NCBI GenBank assembly: GCA_052437175.1
Contig: JBQVOK010000004.1
Location: 62,001 to 126,000, forward strand
Length of the DNA stretch: 64,000 nucleotides
Reading direction: 5' to 3'
From: JACVCJ01 sp052437175
GTDB taxonomy: Bacteria > Bacteroidota > Bacteroidia > CAIKAF01
The notes under the pieces are model-generated. The model saw only the letters and a program-made list of their open reading frames with translations. It was not told the DNA's origin and did not search any database. The position numbers and the translations under genes were made by a program. Shown one piece after another: positions 41,026-49,773 of the stretch (positions are counted from its first letter, which is position 1; every line of letters starts with the position of its first letter).

Positions 41026-42525
41026 TTATTCCGCCGGCAGAAAATAGATCCAGCGGTCGCGGATGTAAAAAGAATCGAGGCGGGCTCCTTTAAATTCAAT
41101 GCCTTTGGCGGCAAAGGCCCTGTCGTTGTCGCCCTGGTCGCGTTCGCTGACCCAGGCGGCAGGCTGGTAACGGGTATCAAAATCGCTTCCGTTCAAAAAA
41201 TCCCTCCATACGGGTACGGCCAGGGAACCGCTCTGCCAGGTAAGACAGGGCGCCCAGGGGCCCAGCACCGCTTTATCCGTATGCAGGGGTAATACCTGTG
41301 CCACGCGGGCATTGGCATCGCGTATGGCATAGCTGCGTTGCGCGTATAAAAAGCGGATCTGCCGTACTTCCAGGATAATACATACGGCAAACAGCGCAAA
41401 GGCCAGGCTGCGGAAGGTAAAACGGTACTTTGCCCCGGATGGCGTGGTCCAGAGCTGCCAGAGCACCAGGGCCGTCCAGGCGGCGGCCGACCAGAACAGG
41501 GGCAGCAAATAGCGGGCGGGTACCCAGCGTATACCAAATTTGTGCCATTCCGCCGCAAACCATAGGAACAAGAGGCCCGAAAGCAGGCTGAAAAAGCGGT
41601 CATTGCGGTAACGGTGAGCCAGTGCGCCCAGGAGCAGAGCCGGTACAAACAGCCAGGCCATGCCCTGCAGCCGGGAGTGCCGGAATGTACGGATCATGCT
41701 CACTTTGGCCTCGTCGTACAGCTCGTGCATGCCCACGAAACGCCCGGAGGTCTGGTGCGTCATAATGGTGTACAGCGCTTCGCGGAAAGGCAGGTAAAAG
41801 ATCAGCAGGTAAAGCAGGCCGGCCCCGGTAAAGAGCAGGCATACGGTGAGGCTCTGCCGCAGGATATCGCGCAGTCCGTTCCTGCGTTGCAACCATACAC
41901 CCCAGCCATACCACAGGAACCAGAGCGGAAGCAGGTAGGCGAACTGGTTTTTAAGCGCGGTACAGATCCATACGGATAGTACGGGCAGCAGCCATATTTT
42001 CCAGCGGGCGGGTCTCTGCGGAAGGGGCAGCTCTGTCTGCTGCCAGGCCCGGGCAAATTCGGCAATACTCCAGAGTATGGCGGCGCTGGTCATGCTTTCG
42101 GCCATGCTAAATCGCAGGTACTGAAACGTATAGTAATTAAAAAGTCCGATGGGAATAAAGACCAGCAGGAAGCCGCGTTTTTCCCTGAGGCGTATCCAGG
42201 CCAGGCTCATAAAGAAGAGGGTCCAGCACAGGGCGGTGATGCGTGCGGCGGCCCAGCCTGTACCCAGTATGCTGAAGCCGGCAGCCATCAGCATGCCAAA
42301 CAGGGGCATTTTCACAAAATTATCGCATTCGTTTACGTCCAGCCGGCCATAATTCACCCAGTTGCGGGGCTGTATGGTATTCAGTCCTTCATCGGTAAAG
42401 GCATCGCGCGAGATGGAGATGGCCGCATGCGGATCCGCATGCAGGAAGGGAAATACCAGTATAACAATGCCCGCAAGCAGCAGCAGGTAGAACCTGTCGT
42501 AGCGGCTGGTCAGGACTTTTTTCAT
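41026..42525 (-). CDS. GT-C type membrane glycosyltransferase (ArnT/GT39-like)
   Basis: A 499-residue protein with about 11 hydrophobic helices, an N-terminal acidic loop after the first helix (ISRDAFTDEGLNTIQPRNW, about 37-55, Asp/Glu pair) and a C-terminal soluble part, the layout of lipid-linked-sugar glycosyltransferases of the PMT/ArnT clan. The sugar and acceptor are unknown. Separated by three bases from the upstream rocD on the minus strand. Codon use is like the neighbours. Confidence 0.75.
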   Translation of the reverse strand: MKKVLTSRYDRFYLLLLAGIVILVFPFLHADPHAAISISRDAFTDEGLNTIQPRNWVNYGRLDVNECDNFVKMPLFGMLMAAGFSILGTGWAAARITALCWTLFFMSLAWIRLREKRGFLLVFIPIGLFNYYTFQYLRFSMAESMTSAAILWSIAEFARAWQQTELPLPQRPARWKIWLLPVLSVWICTALKNQFAYLLPLWFLWYGWGVWLQRRNGLRDILRQSLTVCLLFTGAGLLYLLIFYLPFREALYTIMTHQTSGRFVGMHELYDEAKVSMIRTFRHSRLQGMAWLFVPALLLGALAHRYRNDRFFSLLSGLLFLWFAAEWHKFGIRWVPARYLLPLFWSAAAWTALVLWQLWTTPSGAKYRFTFRSLAFALFAVCIILEVRQIRFLYAQRSYAIRDANARVAQVLPLHTDKAVLGPWAPCLTWQSGSLAVPVWRDFLNGSDFDTRYQPAAWVSERDQGDNDRAFAAKGIEFKGARLDSFYIRDRWIYFLPAE

Positions 42526-42528
42526 GTA

Positions 42529-43767
42529 TTATGCCTGGTCAAAAGACAGAATAACGTCACGGATGATATCGGCTGCGGCATGTACCTGTTCTTCGGTAAT
42601 GACCAGCGGTGGGGCCAGGCGTATAATGGTGTCGTGCGTAGGCTTGGCCAGCAGGCCCTTGTCTTTCAGTTTAATGCAGATGTCCCAGGCAGAAACACCG
42701 TTCTTGGTGCGTATATCGATGGCGTTCAGCAGTCCTTTGCCGCGTACGGCATTTATGCGTGAACTTTCGATCTCTACCAGGCGCTGACGCAGGATCTGGC
42801 CCATACGTTCGGCATTTTCGGCCAGTTTTTCATCTTTTACCACAGCCAGGGCTTCCATAGCCACGGCACAGGCCAGGGGATTACCGCCAAAGGTACTGCC
42901 GTGTTCGCCCGGTTTTATGGTAAGCAGTACTTCGGAGGAGCCGAGTACACAGGAAACCGGGTATACGCCGCCGCTGAGTGCTTTGCCTAATACCAGCAGG
43001 TCGGGGCGTACGTTCTCGTGGTCCACGGCCAGCAGTTTACCCGTGCGGGCAATACCGGTCTGTACCTCATCGGCGATCCAGAGCACATTATGTTGTGTGC
43101 ACAGTTCGCGTACGCGGGCCAGGTAACCCTCGTCCGGGATCACCACACCGGCCTCACCCTGTATGGGTTCGCACATAAAGGCAGCCACATTGGGGTCCTG
43201 CAGGGCTTTTTCCAGGGCGGGGATATCGTTGTAGGGGATCAGTTCAAAACCCGGTACAAAGGGTCCGAAACCATTGAAACTGCTGGGATCGGTAGAGGCT
43301 GAAACAGCGGCAATGGAGCGTCCCCAGAAGTTACCTTCCACAAAAATGACCTTGGCCAGGTCCTGCGGAATGCCTTTTACATCATACCCCCAGCGGCGGG
43401 CCAGTTTAACGGCCGTTTCACAGGCTTCCACACCGCTGTTCATCGGCAGCATGCGTTCGTAACCGAAGTATCCGGTAATGTAACGGGCATATTCCCCCAG
43501 TACATTGTTATGGAAAGCACGGCTGGTGAGCGTAAGCTTAGAGGCCTGCTCCGTAAGCGCCTTAATGATGCGCGGGTGGCAGTGTCCCTGGTTTACGGCA
43601 GAGTATGCCGAAAGAAAATCGAAATACTCGCGGCCATCCACATCCCACATCAGGGCACCTTCTGCACGTTCAATTACTACGGGCACAGGGTGATAATTGT
43701 GTGCTCCATACAAATCTTCCAGTGCCATCAAGGCCTCCGAGCGGCTGTGTTTTTCTGATACCGTCAT
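42529..43767 (-). CDS. rocD: Ornithine-oxo-acid transaminase
   Basis: Transfers the delta-amino group of ornithine to 2-oxoglutarate, giving glutamate semialdehyde for proline or arginine catabolism. The 412-residue class III aminotransferase has the PLP motif LLVLGKALSGGVYPVS (Lys near 262), the GVEACETAVKLARRWGYDVKGI segment of ornithine aminotransferases, and DEVQTGIARTG. A -7 box on the minus strand lies at 43789-43796, forming a face-to-face pair with the plus-strand gene. Confidence 0.92.
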   Translation of the reverse strand: MTVSEKHSRSEALMALEDLYGAHNYHPVPVVIERAEGALMWDVDGREYFDFLSAYSAVNQGHCHPRIIKALTEQASKLTLTSRAFHNNVLGEYARYITGYFGYERMLPMNSGVEACETAVKLARRWGYDVKGIPQDLAKVIFVEGNFWGRSIAAVSASTDPSSFNGFGPFVPGFELIPYNDIPALEKALQDPNVAAFMCEPIQGEAGVVIPDEGYLARVRELCTQHNVLWIADEVQTGIARTGKLLAVDHENVRPDLLVLGKALSGGVYPVSCVLGSSEVLLTIKPGEHGSTFGGNPLACAVAMEALAVVKDEKLAENAERMGQILRQRLVEIESSRINAVRGKGLLNAIDIRTKNGVSAWDICIKLKDKGLLAKPTHDTIIRLAPPLVITEEQVHAAADIIRDVILSFDQA

Positions 43768-43788
43768 ATAAAACTATTTTCCTTTGTG

Positions 43789-43796
43789 CAAAGATA
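43789..43796 (-). promoter_or_regulatory. rocD -7 box, facing a plus-strand box
   Basis: CAAAGATA is TATCTTTG on the minus strand (exact). On the plus strand TTCCTTTG (43779-43786, seven of eight) lies two bases away, so CTTTGTGCAAAG forms the shared core. Confidence 0.55.
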
Positions 43797-43869
43797 CAAG
43801 GATTTATCCGAAGGCCGAAATGACTATATTTACCGCATTGTTCAAAAAAACATTTAACACCCTGGTCTC

Positions 43870-44241
43870 ATGTATAGAAATCGTAAAAAAGAGATCCTGC
43901 TTTTACTGTTCATTCCCCTGTTACTCCTGTCCTGTGCCGTACAGCCCTTCCCGGGTTCATGGAAACTTGAAAACCTGGAGAACAAAGTCATTTCTTCATC
44001 TGAAAAAGGCCGCATACTTGCGTTCAAACCCGACGGAACGCTTCGTATTACCCTGCCCGACGGCGACGTAAGGCAGGCATACTGGCGCTGGAAAGAAAAG
44101 GGGAAATCTGTAGTGCTTACCAGGGATCCCGGCGGCCTGGACGCAGAAGTTTTCGTGATCCAAAAGTCGGAATCCGGCCAGCTGCGGCTCCTGGACGAAA
44201 AAGGGGTGATCAGCCGTTTCAGTCGGGTACGTGGTTCCTGA
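43870..44241 (+). CDS. Small lipoprotein, lipocalin-like
   Basis: A 123-residue lipoprotein: a basic N-terminus, lipobox LLSC and a mature part beginning GSWKLENLENKV, then alternating strands (RILAFKPDGTLRITLPDGD, YWRWKEKGKSVVLTRD, VFVIQKSESGQLRLLDEKG). The GSW opening and strand order resemble lipocalin-like (lipocalin_4 style) Bacteroidota proteins; no ligand is implied. It starts 102 bases from rocD, divergently. Confidence 0.65.
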   Translation: MYRNRKKEILLLLFIPLLLLSCAVQPFPGSWKLENLENKVISSSEKGRILAFKPDGTLRITLPDGDVRQAYWRWKEKGKSVVLTRDPGGLDAEVFVIQKSESGQLRLLDEKGVISRFSRVRGS

Positions 44242-44303
44242 AAGCCGGGCGCATTCTGAAGGCCCGCTGTTGCCGGTTCTGCCTTAAATCTGAAATATCG
44301 TGC

Positions 44304-44311
44304 TACTTTTG
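44304..44311 (+). promoter_or_regulatory. rlmD -7 box
   Basis: TACTTTTG is an exact match to TAnnTTTG and ends nine bases before the ATG; no -33 TTG is visible. Confidence 0.45.
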
Positions 44312-44320
44312 CCCCCGTAA

Positions 44321-45727
44321 ATGAAAAAGAACAAAAAAGAACGGATACTCGAAAAGGTACTCATCACCGACCTGGCCGCCGAAGGCAAGGCGGTTGCCAA
44401 ACCTGAAGGCAAGGCAATTTTTATAAAAAATGCCGTACCCGGCGATGTGGCCGACCTGCGTATTTACCGCAGCAAATCGTCCTTTGCCGAAGCCGAGGCC
44501 ATTCACTTTCACGAATACTCCTCCCTGCGTGTACAGCCCGAATGTGAATATTTTGGCGTATGCGGCGGCTGCGCCCGGCAGGACCTGGCCTATGCCGAAC
44601 AGCTGCGCTTTAAACAACAGTGGGTGCAGGACGCGTTCGAACGTATCGGCAAGTTCCCTTTTCCGCCCATAAAACCCATCCTGGGCTGCGACGAGATCTT
44701 CCGTTACCGCAATAAAATGGAGTACGGGTTTACCGACAATGCCTGGCTTACCAATGCACAGATACAGAGCGGGGCTGAATTCGAGCGCCGCGGTATCGGG
44801 CTGCACGTACCGGGTAAATTCGATAAAATTCTCAATATCGGCGAATGTCACCTGCAGGACGCTTTTGGCGACCGGGTACGTTCCTGGACACGCAGCTATG
44901 CCATTGAGAACGAACTGTCTTTCTTTAATATACGCGGCCAGGAAGGTTTCCTGCGTACCTTACTGATCCGCATTGCCCGTACGGGCGAAAAAATGGTGCT
45001 GCTGGCCTTTACCGAAGACCGCCAGTCCGAGATACAGGCCATGCTGGCGGCCATGTTGCAGGCTTTCCCGGATATTACTTCGCTGTTGTACGTAATTAAC
45101 AACAAACGCAACGATACCATTTACGACCTGGATGTGCACGTTTTTCACGGTAAGGACCATATTGTGGAACGCCTGGGCAGCTGCAACTTTAAGATCGGCC
45201 CTAAATCCTTTTTCCAGACCAACAGCCGCCAGGCCGAACGTTTGTACGAAGTTACGGCCGCTTTTGCCGGACTTACCGGTAAGGAAGTGGTGTACGACCT
45301 GTATACCGGTACCGGTTCCATTGCCTGTTTTGTGGCGGATAAGGCAGCAAAGATCCTGGGCGTGGAATACGTGCCCGAAGCCGTGGCCGATGCGTACGAG
45401 AACAAAGCGATGAACGGACTGGAGAACCTGGAGTTCTTTGCCGGTGATATGAAAGACGTACTGAATGACACCTTTATCGCAACACACGGTAAACCCGACG
45501 TGGTGATCACCGATCCGCCCCGCGCCGGTATGCACCCCGACGTGGTAGAGACCCTGCTGCGCCTGCAGGCACCGCGCATCGTGTATGTAAGCTGTAACGC
45601 GGCCACACAGGCCCGCGATATTGCCCTGCTTTCGGAAAAATACGAAGTGCTGGACGTACAACCGGTAGATATGTTCCCGCATACACACCACGTAGAGAAT
45701 GTAGCTCTGCTGCAATTGAAAGCCTGA
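44321..45727 (+). CDS. rlmD: 23S rRNA (uracil-5)-methyltransferase RlmD-type
   Basis: Methylates a uracil in 23S rRNA (RlmD: U1939) with SAM. The 468-residue protein has a TRAM-like N-terminal domain, the iron-sulfur cysteines in YFGVCGGCARQDL (about 76-88), SAM motif VVYDLYTGTGSIACFV (about 323), NPP-equivalent ITDPPRAGMHPD and catalytic Cys in YVSCNAATQARD. The nucleophile and iron-sulfur set are complete. It is coupled to the next methyltransferase by a TGATG overlap. RumB/TrmA or RlmC are alternatives. Confidence 0.88.
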   Translation: MKKNKKERILEKVLITDLAAEGKAVAKPEGKAIFIKNAVPGDVADLRIYRSKSSFAEAEAIHFHEYSSLRVQPECEYFGVCGGCARQDLAYAEQLRFKQQWVQDAFERIGKFPFPPIKPILGCDEIFRYRNKMEYGFTDNAWLTNAQIQSGAEFERRGIGLHVPGKFDKILNIGECHLQDAFGDRVRSWTRSYAIENELSFFNIRGQEGFLRTLLIRIARTGEKMVLLAFTEDRQSEIQAMLAAMLQAFPDITSLLYVINNKRNDTIYDLDVHVFHGKDHIVERLGSCNFKIGPKSFFQTNSRQAERLYEVTAAFAGLTGKEVVYDLYTGTGSIACFVADKAAKILGVEYVPEAVADAYENKAMNGLENLEFFAGDMKDVLNDTFIATHGKPDVVITDPPRAGMHPDVVETLLRLQAPRIVYVSCNAATQARDIALLSEKYEVLDVQPVDMFPHTHHVENVALLQLKA

Positions 45728-46320
45728 TGGACACACACCTGGACAAAAGCTTCTGGAATGACCGTTACCGCCTGGGTGAAACGGGCTGGGACACAGGTTC
45801 GGCTTCGCCGGCGATCACGGAGTTTGTAAAGGAATACATTCCGAAACAGGCACGTATACTTATTCCCGGGGCCGGTAATGCCTGGGAGGCCGAAGCGCTT
45901 TTCCGCGCCGGCTACAGCAATATAACTGTGCTCGACATCAGTGAAGAGCCTTTGCAGAACCTGCAAGAACGGGTGCCGGATTTTCCCGCGGAAAAGCTTG
46001 TGTGCGGCGATTTTTTCGAACACCGGGGTGTGTACGACCTGGTGCTGGAACAAACCTTTTTCTGTGCCCTGGAACCCCGGCTGCGTGGAGAATATGCCCG
46101 TAAAATGCATGAACTGCTGGCAGAGAACGGAATGCTGGCCGGGCTCTGGTTCGGTGTGGAATTCGAAAAGGAAGGCCCGCCCTTCGGAGGCAGTCTGCCG
46201 GAATACCAGCGCTGCTTTGAACCCTGGTTTCACTGCGAAGAGGCCGTCATTTGCCAAAAATCCATAAAACCCCGGGCCGGCCGCGAATTATTTATGCGCT
46301 GGCGCCGGAAAATACGTTAA
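45727..46320 (+). CDS. TPMT-family SAM-dependent methyltransferase
   Basis: A 197-residue class I methyltransferase of the thiopurine-methyltransferase-like family: FWNDRYRLGETGWDTGSASPA (about 9-29) gives the TPMT opening, motif I is ILIPGAGNAWEAEAL and motif II LVCGDFFE. Family members methylate thiols, selenium or tellurite; the substrate here is unknown. It begins with the TGATG overlap at the rlmD stop. The product ends with a basic tail RWRRKIR. Confidence 0.85.
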   Translation: MDTHLDKSFWNDRYRLGETGWDTGSASPAITEFVKEYIPKQARILIPGAGNAWEAEALFRAGYSNITVLDISEEPLQNLQERVPDFPAEKLVCGDFFEHRGVYDLVLEQTFFCALEPRLRGEYARKMHELLAENGMLAGLWFGVEFEKEGPPFGGSLPEYQRCFEPWFHCEEAVICQKSIKPRAGRELFMRWRRKIR

Positions 46321-46339
46321 TGTTGTATATCTTAGTCGT

Positions 46340-46459
46340 ATGAAAAGTACACTGCTCGTCCGCATTACCGCTCTGTTTTTCCTGCTGGCCGCCGTTGCTG
46401 GTACCCAGGCCTGCAAAACTTCGTCGAAGTGCGACTGTCCTACCTTCGGCCGCCGTTGA
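46340..46459 (+). CDS. Tiny lipoprotein with C-terminal CDCP motif (39 residues)
   Basis: MKSTLLVRITALFFLLAAVA, then GTQACKTSSKCDCPTFGRR: a clear signal peptide with lipobox TQAC (Cys25) and a 15-residue mature peptide containing CDC. It is short enough to be missed by ordinary gene callers. Similar tiny lipoproteins ending in a CDCP-type tail occur in Bacteroidota (recollection, not checked). It is between the TPMT-like gene and metK, with its start 20 bases after the former's stop. Confidence 0.6.
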   Translation: MKSTLLVRITALFFLLAAVAGTQACKTSSKCDCPTFGRR

Positions 46460-46534
46460 CCGGTCCCGCCGCTGTAAATTAAAGGGGCTTCCGGCTTAAC
46501 GTGTAAAAAGATTCTTCGCCTTACGCTAAAGTTT

Positions 46535-46542
46535 TATATTTG
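46535..46542 (+). promoter_or_regulatory. metK -7 box
   Basis: TATATTTG is an exact match to TAnnTTTG, 20 bases before the metK ATG. The short leader leaves no room for a SAM riboswitch. Confidence 0.5.
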
Positions 46543-46562
46543 CGCGAGAATTTTTTATAGAT

Positions 46563-47861
46563 ATGCCATATTTATTCACATCCGAATCTGTATCTGAAGG
46601 GCATCCCGACAAGGTTGCCGACCAAATATCCGACGCCCTTATCGATAACTTTCTTGCCTGGGACCCCGAGTCTAAAGTAGCCTGCGAAACCCTGGTGACC
46701 ACCGGGCAGGTGGTACTGGCCGGAGAAGTGAAATCGGCAGCTTATCTCGATGTACAGGAAATTACCCGCGAAGTGATCCGCAAGATCGGGTATACCAAAA
46801 GCGAATATATGTTCGAAGCCAATTCCTGCGGCGTACTTTCGGCCATTCACGAACAGAGTGCCGATATCAACCGCGGAGTTGACCGTAAGAAAAAAGAAGA
46901 CCAGGGAGCAGGCGACCAGGGTATGATGTTCGGTTATGCCACCAGCGAGACCGACAACTACATGCCGCTGGCACTGGACCTTTCGCACAAACTGCTGATC
47001 GAACTGGCCGCCCTGCGCCGCGAAAATAAAGACATTAAATACCTGCGCCCCGATGCCAAGGCCCAGGTTACCCTGGAATACAGCGATGATCATGCCCCCG
47101 TGCGTATCGACGCCATTGTGGTTTCCACGCAGCACGACGATTTTGTAAAGGCCAAGTCCGACAAAGCCGCCGACATGGCCAAAGCCGATAAGGAAATGCT
47201 GGACAAGATCCGCAAGGACATCATCAATATCCTGATCCCGCGGGTGAAAAAGAAATATCCCAAGTACAAGCATCTTTTCAACGATAAGATCAGTTACCAC
47301 ATCAACCCGACCGGTAAATTCGTGATCGGTGGTCCGCACGGCGATACCGGCCTCACCGGCCGCAAGATCATCGTAGACACCTACGGTGGCCGCGGAGCAC
47401 ACGGCGGCGGAGCCTTCAGCGGTAAAGATCCTTCCAAGGTTGACCGTTCGGCTGCGTATGCCACCCGGCACATTGCCAAGAACATGGTAGCTGCCGGTCT
47501 GTGCGATCGTGTGCTGGTGCAGGTTTCCTATGCCATCGGAGTAAAAGAGCCCATGAATATTTTTGTGGATACCTACGGTACGGCCAAAGTAAAGCTGCAC
47601 GACGGAGAGATCGCCGATAAGATCGCAGCCCTGTTCGATATGACCCCTTACGGCATCGAAAGCCGCCTCAAACTGCGTAATCCCATTTACAGTGAAACGG
47701 CTGCTTACGGACACTTTGGCAAGGAACCCGAAACGGTTACCAAGGTGTTTACGCGCCAGGAAGGCCTCAAAAAAGTAGAGAAAAAGGTAAAGGCCGAGTT
47801 GTTTACCTGGGAGAAACTCGATTATACAGAAAAGATCCGGAAGGCTTTCCGCCTGAAATAA
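46563..47861 (+). CDS. metK: S-adenosylmethionine synthetase
   Basis: Makes SAM from methionine and ATP. The 432-residue product has the N-terminal SEGHPDKVADQISDALID (about 9-26), the phosphate loop GAGDQGMMFGYATSET, the K+ site and HGDTGLTGRKIIVDTYGG. The family is normally about 385-400 residues; here a longer lysine-rich middle (about 195-235, AKSDKAADMAKADKEMLDK) accounts for the excess, as in many Bacteroidota. It supplies SAM for rlmD, the TPMT-like enzyme, ubiE and the SAM hydrolase in the window. Confidence 0.95.
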   Translation: MPYLFTSESVSEGHPDKVADQISDALIDNFLAWDPESKVACETLVTTGQVVLAGEVKSAAYLDVQEITREVIRKIGYTKSEYMFEANSCGVLSAIHEQSADINRGVDRKKKEDQGAGDQGMMFGYATSETDNYMPLALDLSHKLLIELAALRRENKDIKYLRPDAKAQVTLEYSDDHAPVRIDAIVVSTQHDDFVKAKSDKAADMAKADKEMLDKIRKDIINILIPRVKKKYPKYKHLFNDKISYHINPTGKFVIGGPHGDTGLTGRKIIVDTYGGRGAHGGGAFSGKDPSKVDRSAAYATRHIAKNMVAAGLCDRVLVQVSYAIGVKEPMNIFVDTYGTAKVKLHDGEIADKIAALFDMTPYGIESRLKLRNPIYSETAAYGHFGKEPETVTKVFTRQEGLKKVEKKVKAELFTWEKLDYTEKIRKAFRLK

Positions 47862-47941
47862 GCGGCAAAGCTCTCCTTCTGAACAATTTTCCCGCGCCGT
47901 TGTTATCCTATCGGATTAATTCATGAAACCATCAGATCATC

Positions 47942-48844
47942 ATGCGCTATTCGATACGAGACATTGAGAAACTTACACAGATAAAGGCCCATACGCTTCG
48001 TATATGGGAACAGCGTTATGGATTCCTTGTGCCTTACCGTACCGATACCAATATACGGTATTACGACGATGAGCAGCTGAAACTGCTCCTGAACATTGCC
48101 TCCATACTGAAGAACGGCAGTAAAATTTCGCACGTGGCACGTATGAGTCCCGACGATATTGCCGTAGAAGTGCGCCGCCTTACCGAAAGTACGGGCGAGC
48201 TGGACGTTTTCTGCGAGCTGAAGGTCGACGCCCTGCTGATGTCTATGATCGACCTGGACGAGCTGCATTTCGAAAAGGTCATCGCCGACTGCAATATGCG
48301 CATGGGCTTTGAACAGACCATGGTACGGGTAATTATTCCCTTCCTGAAAAAAGTGGGCATCCTGTGGTCGGTGGGCGACATTAATGTGGCCCAGGAGCAC
48401 TTTATCAGTAACCTGATACGCCGCAAGCTGCTGGTAGCCATAGATATGCTGCCCCTGGTGAGAGATGCGCAGCAGGATCGTTACCTGTTGTACCTGCCCG
48501 ACGGAGAGCTGCACGAAATAGGGCTGCTCTTTGCCAAATACGTGATCAAATCCCGCAAAAAGAATACCGTTTACCTGGGCCAGTCCGTACCTTTCCAGGA
48601 CCTGCGCCTGATGGTGGAAAAATACGAACCGCACTACCTCATCACGTATTTTACTTCGGGTATGTCTCTCAATGTACTGCAGAATTACCTGAACCGCCTG
48701 GGCGATACGCCGATGGCCGAACGCCGGGTACTGGTGGCCGGACCGCTGATGGGCAACCCCCGCCTGGTGTTCCCGCCCAATGTGCGTTACCTGCGCGAGA
48801 TCACCGACCTGATACAGCTGGTGTCTTCGGGTGGTGTCCTGTAA
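47942..48844 (+). CDS. MerR-type regulator with B12-binding domain (CarH/LitR-like)
   Basis: A 300-residue repressor with a MerR HTH at residues 1-70 (SIRDIEKLTQIKAHTLRIWEQRYG) and a cobalamin-binding domain. The B12 signature is W142 (ILWSVGDINVAQEHF) with E152-H153 ten residues on, the spacing known from CarH, and the Co-ligand loop ELHEIG (His191). With adenosylcobalamin, CarH tetramers hold DNA in the dark and release it in light; the same is predicted here. It is followed by an ECF sigma gene. The operator candidate is the palindrome at 48896-48913. Confidence 0.85.
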   Translation: MRYSIRDIEKLTQIKAHTLRIWEQRYGFLVPYRTDTNIRYYDDEQLKLLLNIASILKNGSKISHVARMSPDDIAVEVRRLTESTGELDVFCELKVDALLMSMIDLDELHFEKVIADCNMRMGFEQTMVRVIIPFLKKVGILWSVGDINVAQEHFISNLIRRKLLVAIDMLPLVRDAQQDRYLLYLPDGELHEIGLLFAKYVIKSRKKNTVYLGQSVPFQDLRLMVEKYEPHYLITYFTSGMSLNVLQNYLNRLGDTPMAERRVLVAGPLMGNPRLVFPPNVRYLREITDLIQLVSSGGVL

Positions 48845-48887
48845 AAAGGTATTTTCTGTTTAATTTTTTGGCAAAAAGCCTCCACAA

Positions 48888-48941
48888 TCTATTTTATAGA
48901 CATTTGTGTCTATTTTAATGTTTAAGTTTTGTGTTCTATTT
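48888..48941. promoter_or_regulatory. Candidate operator cluster between the MerR-B12 and ECF genes
   Basis: A perfect 7-4-7 inverted repeat, ATAGACATTTGTGTCTAT (48896-48913), lies among three direct copies of TCTATTT starting at 48888, 48909 and 48935; the first two agree for TCTATTTTA and are exactly 21 bases (two helical turns) apart. It lies about 135 bases upstream of the ECF promoter. Confidence 0.5.
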
Positions 48942-49048
48942 CTCGGAGCATATTAAACAAAAATCCGGGTTATTTTTTTTATATTTATTTTATCCTTTTG
49001 TTTATCAGGTGTTTGTATTTTTTTGCTGGAATATTTTGTCTAACTATT

Positions 49049-49077
49049 TTGTATTTTAGTTGAACAGAATAACTTTG
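49049..49077 (+). promoter_or_regulatory. ECF sigma gene promoter
   Basis: TTG at 49049-49051, 18 bases, TAACTTTG at 49070-49077 (exact -7 match), 22 bases before the ATG. Confidence 0.65.
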
Positions 49078-49098
49078 AATAACTAAAAATTCAGGATT

Positions 49099-49614
49099 AT
49101 GGCAGGAGGATATTGTAATTTTACGCAGGAGGTGCTTTCGTTCCGGGACGGTCTCCGGTATTTTGCACTGAGTCTCACACAGAGTGAGGAAGAGTCGAAC
49201 GACCTCTTACAGGAAACCATGCTGAAGGCGTTTACCTACCGCGACAAGTTCAGGGCCGACACCAATCTGAAGGCCTGGTTGTATACCATTATGAAGAACA
49301 TCTTCATAAACAATTACCGTAAGAATGTAAAAAAGCGTTATGTACTGAGCCACGGCGGTGAAATGCATTATATGAACATACCGCAGACCTCGGGCCGGGG
49401 GAACGACCCCGAAACACAACTGCTGAGCAGCGAGATCGCGAAGAAGATCGATGCGCTGGACCTGGACTACCGCATGCCTTTCCGGATGTATTTCGAAGGC
49501 TTTAAATACAAAGAAATTGCCGAAGACCTCGGTTTACCCATCGGTACGGTAAAGAGCCGGATATTCCTGGCCCGTAAACAACTGATGGAGGAACTGAAGG
49601 AATACGTGCACTGA
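49099..49614 (+). CDS. ECF-type RNA polymerase sigma factor
   Basis: A 171-residue sigma-70-family factor with region 2 (SEEESNDLLQETMLKAFTYRD; AWLYTIMKNIFINNYRK) and region 4 (DYRMPFRMYFEGFKYKEIAEDLGLPIGTVKSRIFLARKQLME). There is no anti-sigma gene alongside, which suggests control by expression, fitting the upstream B12/MerR gene. In other bacteria such pairs drive carotenoid or photoprotection genes; none are adjacent here. A terminator follows. Confidence 0.88.
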   Translation: MAGGYCNFTQEVLSFRDGLRYFALSLTQSEEESNDLLQETMLKAFTYRDKFRADTNLKAWLYTIMKNIFINNYRKNVKKRYVLSHGGEMHYMNIPQTSGRGNDPETQLLSSEIAKKIDALDLDYRMPFRMYFEGFKYKEIAEDLGLPIGTVKSRIFLARKQLMEELKEYVH

Positions 49615-49647
49615 ATACACGCCGGCTTACAAAAGAAGTAGAGGTTT

Positions 49648-49675
49648 ACCGGGGCTGCAGGGTCCCGGTTTTTTT
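49648..49675 (+). terminator. Terminator after the ECF sigma gene
   Basis: ACCGGG and CCCGGT pair around a 10-base loop, followed by seven T. Confidence 0.85.
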
Positions 49676-49773
49676 ATGCCCGGGGGTTTATCGGCAAAAG
49701 AACCGGTTTTGTCGAAAAAGCCCCCGGCTGAATCCATATACTGAGTACTTTTATGCTCGTAAACTAAGCTTCA

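Noticed and set aside
46460..46562. SAM riboswitch upstream of metK
   Set aside because: The -7 box is only 20 bases before the ATG, so the leader is too short and no conserved SAM-I/II core is seen.
49741..49773. TACTTTTA as an sppA -7 box
   Set aside because: Only seven of eight positions match, the final G is replaced by A, and no -33 TTG is in place; not strong enough to list.
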